A stretch of 37,666 nucleotides of DNA from Desulfobacterales bacterium (GCA_028277765.1 JANQFQ010000126.1:94165-131830); one strand, 5' to 3'. Shown: positions 8,961-18,289, counted from the first letter of the stretch. Numbers and translations are program-made. The notes: a model not told the origin generated them from the sequence alone.

Positions 8961-9763
8961 GTCAGCAGTCAATTAAAGAGATGTTTAATTTAAGTGGCAG
9001 GAATGCCATCATTACAGGTGGTGCCCTTGGTATAGGACAGGCAATAGCCTTCAGACTTGCTGAAGCAGGCGCAGGCGTATTGATTGCTGATATTGATCAG
9101 AAAGCCGCAGAAAAGACGGTTGAAGAGATAACATCAAAAAACGGCAAGGCGCTGGCTGTAACAGCTGACGCCCGAAGCGCAGATGACGCAAAAAAGGTTG
9201 TGCAGCTTGCGGTTCAGGAGCTGGGGAGTATTGATATACTGGTTAATAACGCTGGCATTTTTCCATTAATGCCGGTCCTCGATACTACAGAAGAAATGTG
9301 GGATAATGTCATTGATATAAATCTAAAGGGCGCGTTTCTTTTTTCCCAGGCTGCTGGCAGGGAGATGGCAGCTACAGGAAACGGTGGAAAAATCATCAAT
9401 CTTGCTTCAATCGATGCCTTTCATCCCAATGGCATGGCAACCCATTACAACGCATCAAAAGGCGGTGTCCTTATGCTCACACGTGCCATGGCCCTTGAAC
9501 TTGCACCGCATAAAATTATTGTAAACGCTATTGCCCCGGGCGGTATCATGACCCCGGGAACAGCAGATGTAAGAGAGAACCTGAATAAAACACTGGGACT
9601 GTCCAGTGAAGACATCATCGGCGGATGGGTACAACGCGTGCCACTTCAGAAGATGGGTGAACCTGATGATATAGCAAAAGTTGCTCTATTCCTCGCAAGT
9701 TCGGCTGCCGACTATATTACCGGTGAAGTTATACTGGTTGACGGAGGGTACCTACTGTCATAA
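8957..9763 (+). CDS. SDR-family NAD(P)-dependent oxidoreductase
   Basis: A classical short-chain dehydrogenase/reductase of 268 residues, cytoplasmic. The Rossmann glycine motif is TGGALGIG (20-27) with Asp45 after strand beta-2, which favours NAD(H). NNAG is at 97-100, and the catalytic Ser151, Tyr164 and Lys168 (YNASK) are all present. The APGGIMTPG loop and the C-terminal ITGEVILVDGGY are typical of the glucose-1-dehydrogenase / 3-oxoacyl-ACP reductase-like group. The substrate cannot be assigned. The start ATG has a GGGGGTG ribosome site. It is followed 18 bp later by an epimerase-type gene on the same strand, so the two may act on the same sugar or alcohol. Confidence 0.93.
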   Translation: MSQQSIKEMFNLSGRNAIITGGALGIGQAIAFRLAEAGAGVLIADIDQKAAEKTVEEITSKNGKALAVTADARSADDAKKVVQLAVQELGSIDILVNNAGIFPLMPVLDTTEEMWDNVIDINLKGAFLFSQAAGREMAATGNGGKIINLASIDAFHPNGMATHYNASKGGVLMLTRAMALELAPHKIIVNAIAPGGIMTPGTADVRENLNKTLGLSSEDIIGGWVQRVPLQKMGEPDDIAKVALFLASSAADYITGEVILVDGGYLLS

Positions 9764-9781
9764 AAAAAACACGGAGCAGAC

Positions 9782-10693
9782 ATGAAGATTCTAATAACAG
9801 GGACTGATGGTTTTGTGGGAACTGAACTGAAAGCATATTTTCAGGAAAAAGGATATGATGTGTTCGGTACGGTTTTCATGAGAGATGCAGAAGAGAATGA
9901 GGTGCGGTTTGATATTCAACATGCGGAAGAATTTACTAAACTTCCCCAAACAAGATATGATGTGGTCATCCATACTGTGGGAGTTGTAGACCAGAATGCA
10001 TCTGGTAAGGTTATGTTACAGGTTAATGCGGAAGGAACAAAAAAAATGCTTAACTGGGCAAAGGCCAACTCATGCGGGCATTTTATTCATATTAGTTCTA
10101 TCTCAGCATACGGTTTTAAAGCCAATGGTGTTAACCGGTCAGAAGAAAACACCAAAAGGTATGACGGCCTGATCAGTATCCCATATATGCGGTCAAAAGC
10201 CCTTGCTGAAAAATATATTGAACAGAACAATATCCCCTATACCATGCTCAGGCTTCCTACCATTTATGGGAAGAACGACAGTTTTTTTTCTCAAACGATT
10301 ATTCCCAGGCTCAAAAACGGCAAATTCTATTTCAGCGGCAATGAGGATAAACTCATCTCTACAATGTATATTAAAAATCTGCCTCCTATTATTGAAAAGA
10401 TTATTAAAGCCGGTCCGTTAAATGACGCATTTAACTGCATTGATCATCATATTTACTGGAGCGAATTTGTCGGTGAATTCGCCAAACTGTTGAATGTCGA
10501 TCCAGGCAATAAAAAGAAATCTGTTCTATCTATTCTGTTTCGTTTAAATGATAAGCAGTGGGGGTTGATGATCTGTTTTTCTTATTTTGGCAGCCACTTT
10601 CCTGGTAAAAAGCTCAAACAAAGGCTTGACGGATATCCTGTTCTGTATTCATGGCAGGAAGGCGTTAAAGACGCAGTGGCGAGTTATCGGTAA
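9782..10693 (+). CDS. NAD-dependent epimerase/dehydratase (extended SDR)
   Basis: An extended SDR of 303 residues with N-terminal MKILITGTDGFVG (GxxGxxG at 7-13), HISSISAYG (103-111) and the catalytic pair Tyr135-x3-Lys139 (YMRSK). The region TMLRLPTIYGKND is the usual block after the active site in nucleotide-sugar epimerases, dehydratases and reductases. The length is slightly short of UDP-sugar 4-epimerases. An ACACGGAG ribosome site precedes the ATG. It is paired with the SDR upstream and convergent with the CNB-DUF4388 gene, only 20 bp away, with no visible terminator between. The substrate is unknown; a nucleotide sugar or sterol-like compound are both possible for this family. Confidence 0.9.
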   Translation: MKILITGTDGFVGTELKAYFQEKGYDVFGTVFMRDAEENEVRFDIQHAEEFTKLPQTRYDVVIHTVGVVDQNASGKVMLQVNAEGTKKMLNWAKANSCGHFIHISSISAYGFKANGVNRSEENTKRYDGLISIPYMRSKALAEKYIEQNNIPYTMLRLPTIYGKNDSFFSQTIIPRLKNGKFYFSGNEDKLISTMYIKNLPPIIEKIIKAGPLNDAFNCIDHHIYWSEFVGEFAKLLNVDPGNKKKSVLSILFRLNDKQWGLMICFSYFGSHFPGKKLKQRLDGYPVLYSWQEGVKDAVASYR

Positions 10694-10713
10694 TCAAGCC
10701 GATGATATTGTTA

Positions 10714-11802
10714 TTATTCATTGACAGGAACAGAGTAGTTGCTTCTTGCATACTCTTCTTCATCCATTTTGCTTAGCCCTTCCATGAGCAGGCACATAAA
10801 ATGTCCAATCTCAGCAGCCCCCATTAAATCGGATGACAACCCAGGGATGAACTTGAATCTGCCGTCTTTTTCCTTAAGCAGTTCAAAAAAGGCGTCCTTA
10901 TCTTCTTTATTTAGGTATTTCGCGCTTATCAGCTGTCCTTTATTAAATGAGAGTTCAGCTTCACCGCTAGCTAGCTGTAATGTCAGTACACCTGTTTTTT
11001 CATTCACATTAAATGTCTGAAAAAGTTCTGATGCGGATGTTTCTGCAAGTGTTCCGCTCATGACAGCCGAGAGATCTTCAGAACGTTCACTGGTTGTTTT
11101 GGCAAGTCGTTTTGTTAATAAACGCGCAAGATACATCTGAAGTGAAGGATATTTATGTAGAACACGCCTGAAGTCTTTGCTGTTTAAGTATAATAGTTTG
11201 ACTTTATCAACTACCCTTATGGTCGCAGTAACCGGGTCCCCGCTGAGAAGGCTCATTTCTCCGAATACTTCTCCCTTTTCCAGAAAGGCAAGTCTGTTCC
11301 CGTCAGAGTCAAGCACCTCAACCTTGCCGCTAATGATGATATAAAGATTTGTTCCAGGATCTCCCTTTTTTAAAATATCATCACCAGTATTATATTGGTC
11401 AAGTTTAAGGAAGGAAACCAGATCCTTTGTTTCATATTCACTAAGTGTTTGAAACATGGAAAAGTTGCTGAGCATCCTGGCAATATTTCCGACAGTCTTT
11501 TCATGTTTGATAATCGCGGCTGTTTTATTATCTTTTTTCTCTTTAATGTATTCAAGCCTGACCAAGCCGGTACACCCGCTGCAGTTAAAAAAAACCCGGC
11601 CGGAATCACTATTCAGATTAGATATTTCAATGCTTGTGCATACATTAATAAATTCGGTAAGATCCTTTACAAGTTCTATGCATGCCGGCTTATCCTTCGG
11701 GAGATACAGGGAGTTTCCCTCAAGGCTGAATTTATCTTGAGACTCATAAATTGGGCATTCATATTCTTCAGCAATGATAAAGCCTACTTTATTAGCAGTC
11801 AT
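10714..11802 (-). CDS. Cyclic nucleotide-binding domain protein with C-terminal DUF4388 (PATAN) domain
   Basis: A 362-residue cytoplasmic signalling protein. Residues 1-~100 are a domain I do not recognise, with a CSGC motif (FFNCSGCTGLVRLEY). Residues ~110-230 are a CRP-type cNMP-binding fold with cassette FGEMSLLSGDPVTATI. The usual Arg of that cassette is missing, so cyclic nucleotide binding is uncertain. Residues ~245-345 are DUF4388/PATAN (SGTLAETSASELFQTFNVNE, TGVLTL, LSFNKGQLISAKY), a protein-protein module common in deltaproteobacterial two-component and gliding or motility systems. A strong GGAGG site precedes the ATG. It is 30 bp downstream of the PilZ gene on the same strand, suggesting the pair acts together. 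Confidence 0.9.
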   Translation of the reverse strand: MTANKVGFIIAEEYECPIYESQDKFSLEGNSLYLPKDKPACIELVKDLTEFINVCTSIEISNLNSDSGRVFFNCSGCTGLVRLEYIKEKKDNKTAAIIKHEKTVGNIARMLSNFSMFQTLSEYETKDLVSFLKLDQYNTGDDILKKGDPGTNLYIIISGKVEVLDSDGNRLAFLEKGEVFGEMSLLSGDPVTATIRVVDKVKLLYLNSKDFRRVLHKYPSLQMYLARLLTKRLAKTTSERSEDLSAVMSGTLAETSASELFQTFNVNEKTGVLTLQLASGEAELSFNKGQLISAKYLNKEDKDAFFELLKEKDGRFKFIPGLSSDLMGAAEIGHFMCLLMEGLSKMDEEEYARSNYSVPVNE

Positions 11803-11832
11803 GCTTCCTCCACAAACAGAAACCAGGTGTAC

Positions 11833-12561
11833 CTATTCTTTTTCCTTATAAATCAATTCTTCTCCTTTATCAGTAAGCCTGAAATTCAACTTGTCATTTT
11901 CGGTTCTGGAATATTCTAACAGGCCTTGTAAAACAAGCTCATGGACGGCAACGTCAAATATTTCTTTTTCATGAGATGTCAGAGAAGCGATATATACATC
12001 ATCAAGCCATTCTATGGGAGATATAATAAAGCCGGCTTTTAAATTTGAAGTCCTGAATTTTTTTAATATATCACTCTGTATATCAAATTTCCCTTTTTCT
12101 TTTTTTTCGGACGTTGCTTTAATTCTTTTTTTCGGAGCTTTCTTTTCAGTCTTATATTCTTCTATGACATGTTGCGGAAGCCCAAGGTCAATTGTTTTGA
12201 TAAACCTTTCAAGCAACGCTATTTTATAACCGGACAACTCCCCAAACTGGACACATTTTTTCCTTATTTTTTTATCGCCCGGAAGTTCAGCAATAACATT
12301 GTCAGATACTGTAATAAAGGGAAGATCTTCGAACTCAATTTTATCATTTTCAGTCAGGATGACTATTTCAGAAAACTTTTTTGTTCTGGTTTTGCTTTCA
12401 ATATATTCAAGGGCTAGCCCTCCTCTGCTGATATCAATAATCGGACCGAGCTTGATAATATCCGGTTCAAGGATATTGAATAATCTTGTTTTTTTATAAC
12501 CAACAAATGCACCTGCACTCACATTTACGCGTTTATGCTTTCTTCGTTCACTATTTTCCAT
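11833..12561 (-). CDS. PilZ-domain protein with a winged-helix-like C-terminus
   Basis: Residues ~1-125 form a PilZ domain with both c-di-GMP motifs intact: R7-x3-R11 (ERRKHKRVNV) and D43-x-S45-xx-G48 (DISRGGLALEY). A basic, lysine-rich linker (~140-165) leads to a ~70-residue C-terminal segment (SHEKEIFDVAVHELVLQGLL, then FRLTDKGEELIYK) that reads like a winged-helix wing-and-helix and could bind DNA or protein; that is inference. It lies directly upstream of the CNB-DUF4388 gene. Upstream is ~235 bp of very AT-rich DNA without a gene, where its promoter presumably lies. Confidence 0.87.
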   Translation of the reverse strand: MENSERRKHKRVNVSAGAFVGYKKTRLFNILEPDIIKLGPIIDISRGGLALEYIESKTRTKKFSEIVILTENDKIEFEDLPFITVSDNVIAELPGDKKIRKKCVQFGELSGYKIALLERFIKTIDLGLPQHVIEEYKTEKKAPKKRIKATSEKKEKGKFDIQSDILKKFRTSNLKAGFIISPIEWLDDVYIASLTSHEKEIFDVAVHELVLQGLLEYSRTENDKLNFRLTDKGEELIYKEKE

Positions 12562-12796
12562 TATGTAAAACCCTGGTAAAAAATTTTAAATAGATTTGAA
12601 AAAAATCTATAAGTTTTAAAAAAATATTATATCATATGTATTATAAATTATCTTGATTTATTTAACATATTTATATTTATAAGGCAAAAGAAAAACCCAA
12701 TTTTAATTTTGTTTTATTTTTTAAAAAGGAAAAATACGTATAAATTTCAAACAGGATTATTAAGAGTAGATAAGGTATAAAAAACTGCTTTTTTTA

Positions 12797-14407
12797 TTAA
12801 GTCTGGACTGAAAAAACATCTACTTTATTATTGTGTGTCCAGAACCAGTCGATTCTATTTTTGTTTTTTTCATACTTAAGATAGCCTTCGTTAATCAGGT
12901 TGCGCATGGAGTCTACAAATTGAGGAGAAATTTCTTTATCCATAACACTTGATATTTTTTTTAAAAGCATGGTTTCAATCTGATCGTTTGATGAATTTTC
13001 AATAGTAAACGACGCATGTTCCTCAATAATATCTTTAGACAGGAGATTAAAGATCAATCCCATCCTCTGGTACCCCTCAATTACCAGGCGATCATAATCA
13101 GAACAAGTCCCCTCTTTATAACGTTTTTCAATATCATAGTATTTCTGTTTCACAATCTGGTCAAAATCGTTATAAAATTTTTCCATATCAACCTGGCTCA
13201 GTTGTGTGGTTCGCACTATCGCCCTGTTTGCATCATATTTTGCCCAGTTGTCAGTTAAAATATCCAGATCAAATTGATCAATCTCTTCCCATAAGGTTGT
13301 ACCGGGAAAAGGGGCGAGAAAATGGTATCCATATTCGATATCAAGTTCTTCAGCGAAATCCCATGTGTCTTGAAGAGTCTGGTGGGTTTCACCAGGCAGA
13401 CCTATCATAAATGAGGCAAATACCTTCATTCCTACATCTTTGCAAATTTTTACAGCTTCTCTTGCCTGATCAAGCGTAATCCTTTTTTTTACACGTTTAA
13501 GCATTTCAGGATTTCCTGATTCAATACCAAAACTCACGGTATCACATCCAGCACTAATCATACGTTTCAGGGATTCCCTGTCTACGGAATCTACCCTGGC
13601 AAACGCGCTCCAGCTGAAAGAGATTTCCCGCTTAAGGATTTCATCACAGAACATACGGACTCTTTTTTTGTTTGATGTGAAAAAATCGTCAGCGATATTA
13701 ATCCTTGTAAAACCGTATGAGAGGATATTTTCAATTTCATCAACAATGAGTTCAGTGGTCCTGTAGCGTACTTTTCGTCCAACCATTCTTCTGCCCTGGC
13801 AGAATATACACTGGTTTGGACAGCCGCGACTTGTGATAATACTCACAGGAAAACCAAGGGCCTGGTATCTGGAAATTGGCAACAGATGACGGGCTGGCGT
13901 AGGAAGAATATCAAGATCTTGGATAAATTCACGCTTTTTGGTTATAACCACATCACCGTCATAATTTTTAAAGGCAATACCTTTGACCGAATCCCATGCC
14001 TCCCTGCTATTAATAACAGGGACAAATTCCAGTATCGTATGTTCACTCTCACCGATAAAGATAATGTCAATTTCAGGATAATGCTGGAATGTATTTTCAA
14101 CATCAAAGGTTACATGCGGGCCACCAATCATCGTCAGAATTGACGGATCGTGATGCTTCACGGTTTTGAGAATATCGATCGCACCAGGGAAATTCATTGT
14201 TACTGAATTGGTCCCAACCACATCAGGTGTATATAAATCAAGTTCGCTTTTCAGCTTTTCCGGCGTGTATTTTCTAACGATATAATCGAGAATAATAACT
14301 TCAGCACCAGCTGCTTCAAAGGCTGCTGCTGCATAGCAAAGGCCGAGAGGCGGTGAAGGCGCTTCATCCAGAGGATACGGAGGTGCTATTAATGCTACTT
14401 TCAACAT
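12797..14407 (-). CDS. B12-binding-domain radical SAM protein
   Basis: A class B-type radical SAM enzyme of 536 residues. Residues ~1-135 are a cobalamin-binding-like Rossmann domain (VALIAPPYPLDEAPSPPLGL, TMIGGPHVTF, IIFIGESEHT). The radical SAM core follows, with the 4Fe-4S motif C196-x3-C200-x2-C203 (SRGCPNQCIFCQG), GIESGNPEMLKRVKK and FASFMIGLPGET. Residues ~430-536 are a C-terminal extension that includes a helical region and a short segment with a winged-helix feel. Relatives include BchE-like cyclases and methylases of lipids, hopanoids and antibiotics. The substrate is unknown. It is flanked by pncB (180 bp upstream) and an AT-rich gap (downstream). Confidence 0.93.
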   Translation of the reverse strand: MLKVALIAPPYPLDEAPSPPLGLCYAAAAFEAAGAEVIILDYIVRKYTPEKLKSELDLYTPDVVGTNSVTMNFPGAIDILKTVKHHDPSILTMIGGPHVTFDVENTFQHYPEIDIIFIGESEHTILEFVPVINSREAWDSVKGIAFKNYDGDVVITKKREFIQDLDILPTPARHLLPISRYQALGFPVSIITSRGCPNQCIFCQGRRMVGRKVRYRTTELIVDEIENILSYGFTRINIADDFFTSNKKRVRMFCDEILKREISFSWSAFARVDSVDRESLKRMISAGCDTVSFGIESGNPEMLKRVKKRITLDQAREAVKICKDVGMKVFASFMIGLPGETHQTLQDTWDFAEELDIEYGYHFLAPFPGTTLWEEIDQFDLDILTDNWAKYDANRAIVRTTQLSQVDMEKFYNDFDQIVKQKYYDIEKRYKEGTCSDYDRLVIEGYQRMGLIFNLLSKDIIEEHASFTIENSSNDQIETMLLKKISSVMDKEISPQFVDSMRNLINEGYLKYEKNKNRIDWFWTHNNKVDVFSVQT

Positions 14408-14589
14408 AATTTAAAATAAAACCATTAATCATTACCCCTAAAGGCTGAAAAAATAACAAATTTTATTTGAACTGCTGATTTGTGTCAAGATAAAATCTTT
14501 TTGAAGAGGTCCATGATGCATGGAAACAAAATAAAATATTCATCAGGAGATGTTTGTTTCAGGGAAGAAAAGGATGTATTTAAAGGGAC

Positions 14590-15792
14590 TTACCGTTTGT
14601 ATTTTATCTCTTTTTTTAAAATCGTGAGATATTTTGCGTCCTCACACACACCCTTTTCCCATGTATCAGGGATTTTAGCGACAGGTTTACCGTTACACTC
14701 AACCATTTTCAACACTATCTGTAATGGCGTAATACCGAGGTCATTTGTGAGGTTAGTACCAATGGCAAAAGATACATTAATAAGGTCATGAAACATTTCA
14801 TGCAGTTCAATTGCGGTTTCAAAATCGAGCTTGTCACTAAAAACAGCTGTCTTGGTTTTCGGATCGATCCCGAGCTTATCATAATGTTCTATCAGCTTCA
14901 CGCACCAGGACACTGGGTCACCGCTGTCATGCCTACATCCATCAAAGAGTTTAGCAAAATAAAGATCAAAATCTTTGAGAAACAGTTTTGCGCCAAGTGT
15001 GTCAGATATCGCTGTTCCCAAACGTCCCCTGTACTCCTGGCACCAGACATCAAATGCGTGTTTTTGGCTCTGTTTAAGTATCGGTCCCAGCTGCTGATGC
15101 GCCTGAACCCATTCATGGGCCATGGTCCCTATCGGCTTCAGACCATATTTTTGTGCAAAATAGACATTACTGGTACCTACAAATAGATAATGACGGAACT
15201 GTTCCTTTAATGCTTCAATGATTTTTTCCTGCCATTTACGTGAATACCTGCGACGTGTTCCAAAATCAGCGAATTTAAAACCAGCGATATGACCTGTTTT
15301 TAAGTGTTCAGACAAGTGATTGATTTTGTTTTCTAAAATATTATTGCCTTCTTTCATTGTCCACTCTATATCAGGTTCCCCATCTAAATTGACGCTTTTG
15401 TGTTTGCAATAGACTTCACTTACAATTGCCAGTGTGGGGACTTCAAAAAAGATAGTGGATATCCATGGGCCTTCAATATCAATATGGAGAAAAAGATTCT
15501 CGTCATTATAGATTTTGATGTAATTTCGATTTAACTGGAAAAAACGGAGGAACCGTATGAAGTCTTTTGTAAAAAACGGAAAGGACGAAAGGAATGAGAG
15601 TTCTTTTTCCTGAAATCGTAATGTGCATAAATGATCAATTTCTTTTTTTATCTCTTCTTCATAGGGAATATTCTTATTGTTCCTGCACTTGAATTTATAT
15701 TTTACAATAGCAACAGGATAGTTATGGTAAACAGCCTGCGCCATTGTAAATTTGTAAAAATCTGTATCTAATAAACTTTTTATGATCGGCAT
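14590..15792 (-). CDS. pncB: Nicotinate phosphoribosyltransferase
   Basis: PncB makes nicotinate mononucleotide from nicotinate and PRPP, with ATP hydrolysis, in the NAD salvage pathway. The 400-residue length and the whole motif series match the PncB family: LLDTDFYKFTMAQAV at the start, FADFGTRRRYS, GTSNVYFAQKYGLKPIGTMA followed by HEW with the phosphorylated His, QEYRGRLGTAISDTLG, and VFSDKLDFETAIEL. The gene is flanked by ~180-bp gaps on both sides and is probably transcribed alone. The 5' gap contains a TTGACA (minus strand, complement of 15911-15916) but no convincing -10 at the right distance. Confidence 0.96.
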   Translation of the reverse strand: MPIIKSLLDTDFYKFTMAQAVYHNYPVAIVKYKFKCRNNKNIPYEEEIKKEIDHLCTLRFQEKELSFLSSFPFFTKDFIRFLRFFQLNRNYIKIYNDENLFLHIDIEGPWISTIFFEVPTLAIVSEVYCKHKSVNLDGEPDIEWTMKEGNNILENKINHLSEHLKTGHIAGFKFADFGTRRRYSRKWQEKIIEALKEQFRHYLFVGTSNVYFAQKYGLKPIGTMAHEWVQAHQQLGPILKQSQKHAFDVWCQEYRGRLGTAISDTLGAKLFLKDFDLYFAKLFDGCRHDSGDPVSWCVKLIEHYDKLGIDPKTKTAVFSDKLDFETAIELHEMFHDLINVSFAIGTNLTNDLGITPLQIVLKMVECNGKPVAKIPDTWEKGVCEDAKYLTILKKEIKYKR

Positions 15793-15970
15793 CGTATCGT
15801 ATCGTTAATCTGGGCTATTACGAATAAATTATTATAAAATCAGCCAACTCATTCAAGTTCTTGACTATCTTATCTTGACAATTATGAAGATTCTCAGAAT
15901 TATGTTAATGTGTCAACAGTTTTTGTATTAATATGCTATGCTGTATGATGTTCGGTTCTGGTTAAAACTG

Positions 15971-16885
15971 TCATTTTTTTTTTAATATGAAAACAAAATG
16001 GTGAAGTAGACTGTTTTGTTGCCACAACATATCCAGCTTATCGAGAACGGCTGGGGATAGATGCACCGGTTTTACAGGTTCCTTGAAACCATCTCTTACG
16101 GCTTTTATATACCAACTGAAATGTCTGAACTGAACAGCACGGAATAAACCGATACATAGACGAGTAAAAATCAGGTAAATTAAATCAGGAAAAGGGAAGT
16201 ATTTTCTTAAAATCCAAATAGTGTTGCGGGTGGGATAATATACTTGTCGCCATCGATTGCGGCCTGCAGGTGATTCCCTATGCACTACCCGGCAAAGCGG
16301 TTCATAATAAATCTGATACCCGAGATTTAATATACGTATAGCGAGTTCAGTTTCATTCTGGTAAAGAAAGAAACGGTCATCATACCACCCTGCCCTTTTG
16401 AACAGATCCTTTCTAACCGCGAAACCGCAGCCAACAAAAGCCATGGAAGAACCAGGCACATCCATATCTCTTGGTAAATGCCAGGTCCAGTTCGGACGAC
16501 CGTCCGGGAATTCGATCCTGCAGGCAACGGCTCCAATATCTTGATTTTCGTCAAGGAGATGAATGATTGTTTCGAGTGTCTCAGCGTTACAAGGGTGTGA
16601 ATCATCATCAAGTACAAAAATATAGTCAGCAGATGCTTTTTTAAAACCATCATTCAACGCAGCCACACCGATGTTTTCTTCCTTGACAATTGACATGAGC
16701 CAGTCTGACTGGGATTGAAGAAAAATATCTGTCCCGTCATGAGAAGCATTGTCAACTGCGATGACCTCGATATCGTTACGCCCCTTAATGAGTTTTTTTA
16801 AATGCATGACAGTTGTTCGTGTATCTTCAACACGATTATAATTTAAAAAGACGATGCTGAGTTTTAATGGGTTGGAAATATTCAT
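15971..16885 (-). CDS. Family 2 glycosyltransferase
   Basis: A GT-A fold inverting transferase of 304 residues, cytoplasmic or membrane-associated. The N-terminus LSIVFLNYNR, then IAVDNASHDGTD, NIGVAALNDGFKKA and the metal/nucleotide-binding FVLDDDSHP are the standard GT2 blocks; FFLYQNETELAIRIL supplies the catalytic acidic region. The sequence style is that of rhamnosyl- or galactofuranosyl-type GT2 enzymes. The gene lies 10 bp after the UDP-galactopyranose mutase gene, so UDP-galactofuranose is a reasonable donor guess. It is the last gene of the 17-gene run; no rho-independent terminator is seen after it. Confidence 0.9.
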   Translation of the reverse strand: MNISNPLKLSIVFLNYNRVEDTRTTVMHLKKLIKGRNDIEVIAVDNASHDGTDIFLQSQSDWLMSIVKEENIGVAALNDGFKKASADYIFVLDDDSHPCNAETLETIIHLLDENQDIGAVACRIEFPDGRPNWTWHLPRDMDVPGSSMAFVGCGFAVRKDLFKRAGWYDDRFFLYQNETELAIRILNLGYQIYYEPLCRVVHRESPAGRNRWRQVYYPTRNTIWILRKYFPFPDLIYLIFTRLCIGLFRAVQFRHFSWYIKAVRDGFKEPVKPVHLSPAVLDKLDMLWQQNSLLHHFVFILKKK

Positions 16886-16894
16886 CAGTCGATA

Positions 16895-18289
16895 TTATTT
16901 ATTCATATCTTTATAACCTGGGTTGTTAACAGTATTTGGCTTCCAGACGGTCACTTCATCTTTAGATTTCAGGATATGATCCGCGAATTCCACTCCCTGC
17001 ATTAATGAGTGGTCCATATTTCCGACCTCATATCTCCATGAACCAAACCGTCCTCTGGAAAAAATATGTTGTTTTTCAAAATGACGTAATAAAGGGAAGA
17101 GCATACCGTTCCTGTTCAGGTCTGGTGTGGGATATGCGTCTTTAACAAAGCTCTGCCAGACATGATGGATATCGTTTCGATCTGCTATAAGTTTTGTGTT
17201 CAACGCACCTTGGATAATGTCTTCTGTTACATGGTTATGATCAACCTTTTTTAAAGGGCTTTCACTGACTTCGCATAGAAGAGACCATTGGGAAGTGATA
17301 TCCGGCACATTGTTCGGGGAATAATTGCTGAAAACAGTGACCCTGTAAAATGGGCAGTTGTCTTCCGGAAAGTACATCCAGCACTTTGTAGAAAGATAGT
17401 CGGGCGGACTCCCTTTTAGAGCAAGTCCAGCAATATGTACAGATGACTGTTTTAATTGAGGTGGTTTGTCATAAGGCGCTTCCAGATCTGATATCTCAAC
17501 AAGCTTGGTTAACGGGATTGATGACAGAAGATAATCAAAACATGTTTTTTTGCCGTTTTGAAATTCGATTTCTCTTTTTTTTAAAGATATGGACACAGCT
17601 TGATAACCAAGATGTATCTTGTTACCCGGTAGGTTGTCAGCAAGGGTTCGCCATATTGAACCTGTGCCTCCGTTTGCGGGAAACCGAAACTGTGAATTCG
17701 GTCCCCAGGATATGCTGTTTTTATTATAAAGATAATTTCTTAGAATTGTTTTTAGGTCAATAGTTGCTACACGATCACCAACCCAGGACCAGTCCAGTTC
17801 TTCAACAGGATATGCCCAGACCTTATAATTGTAAGGACGGAGAAACCATTTGGCCAGTCCCTTTCCAAAACCAGCATCAATCCATTCGCCAAAATGGGCA
17901 GGGACATTATCCTGGTTCCTTTCTTTTAAATCGATGATACCCTCAAGACATTCCCAGAAAATATTTTTAGGAAGATTATGGATATTGTTCTGAACAGGGT
18001 AAGGTATGAACCGGTCCTGCATCCATGCCCATGCTTCCCGTTCATGAAATATCCAGTCATTATCGTTAGGGAAAAGGGTTGCCATCAGATCATCAAAATA
18101 ACTGTAATGGCTGAAAAGTACATGACCGCCAATGTCCCACCAGAAACCGTCATCATCCTGAAAAGAAGAAGAGAGACCGCCGCACTGGCTGTCCTGTTCA
18201 TACAGCTCCCAGTTATCATGTCCGCATTCGGTAAGCCGCCAGGCAGCACCAAGACCGCATGGTCCCCCACCTAGAATAACTACATTCAT
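16895..18289 (-). CDS. glf: UDP-galactopyranose mutase, eukaryotic-type
   Basis: This FAD enzyme would convert UDP-galactopyranose into UDP-galactofuranose. It has 464 residues. The FAD motif is VVILGGGPCGLGAAWRL. Blocks that I recall from the fungal and trypanosomatid UGMs are all present: WDIGGHVLFSHYSYFDD, FIPYPVQNNIHNLPK, FLRPYNYKVWAYP, RFPANGGTGSIWRTLAD, KCWMYFPEDNCPFYR, and RGRFGSWRYEVGNMDHSLM, with the substrate-phosphate Arg residues in the last two. It looks unlike the shorter E. coli/Mycobacterium Glf type. A GGAAG ribosome site precedes the ATG. A 94-bp gap separates it from the Fe-ADH gene, the widest gap in the cluster. Confidence 0.85.
   Translation of the reverse strand: MNVVILGGGPCGLGAAWRLTECGHDNWELYEQDSQCGGLSSSFQDDDGFWWDIGGHVLFSHYSYFDDLMATLFPNDNDWIFHEREAWAWMQDRFIPYPVQNNIHNLPKNIFWECLEGIIDLKERNQDNVPAHFGEWIDAGFGKGLAKWFLRPYNYKVWAYPVEELDWSWVGDRVATIDLKTILRNYLYNKNSISWGPNSQFRFPANGGTGSIWRTLADNLPGNKIHLGYQAVSISLKKREIEFQNGKKTCFDYLLSSIPLTKLVEISDLEAPYDKPPQLKQSSVHIAGLALKGSPPDYLSTKCWMYFPEDNCPFYRVTVFSNYSPNNVPDITSQWSLLCEVSESPLKKVDHNHVTEDIIQGALNTKLIADRNDIHHVWQSFVKDAYPTPDLNRNGMLFPLLRHFEKQHIFSRGRFGSWRYEVGNMDHSLMQGVEFADHILKSKDEVTVWKPNTVNNPGYKDMNK

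Noticed and set aside
10694..10713. Terminator between convergent epimerase and CNB-DUF4388 genes
   Set aside because: Only 20 bp separate the stops and no stable hairpin with a T-run is visible.
11395..11919. 174-codon plus-strand ORF
   Set aside because: Antisense to the CNB-DUF4388 gene and its junction with PilZ; the translation is rich in Phe/Asn/Ile runs without a family pattern, while the minus-strand genes have clear domains.
14788..15186. 132-codon plus-strand ORF
   Set aside because: It lies wholly inside pncB on the other strand; pncB motifs are intact across it.
15793..15970. Promoter with TTGACA ahead of pncB
   Set aside because: The hexamer is perfect, but no acceptable -10 lies at 16-18 bp, so I did not annotate it.
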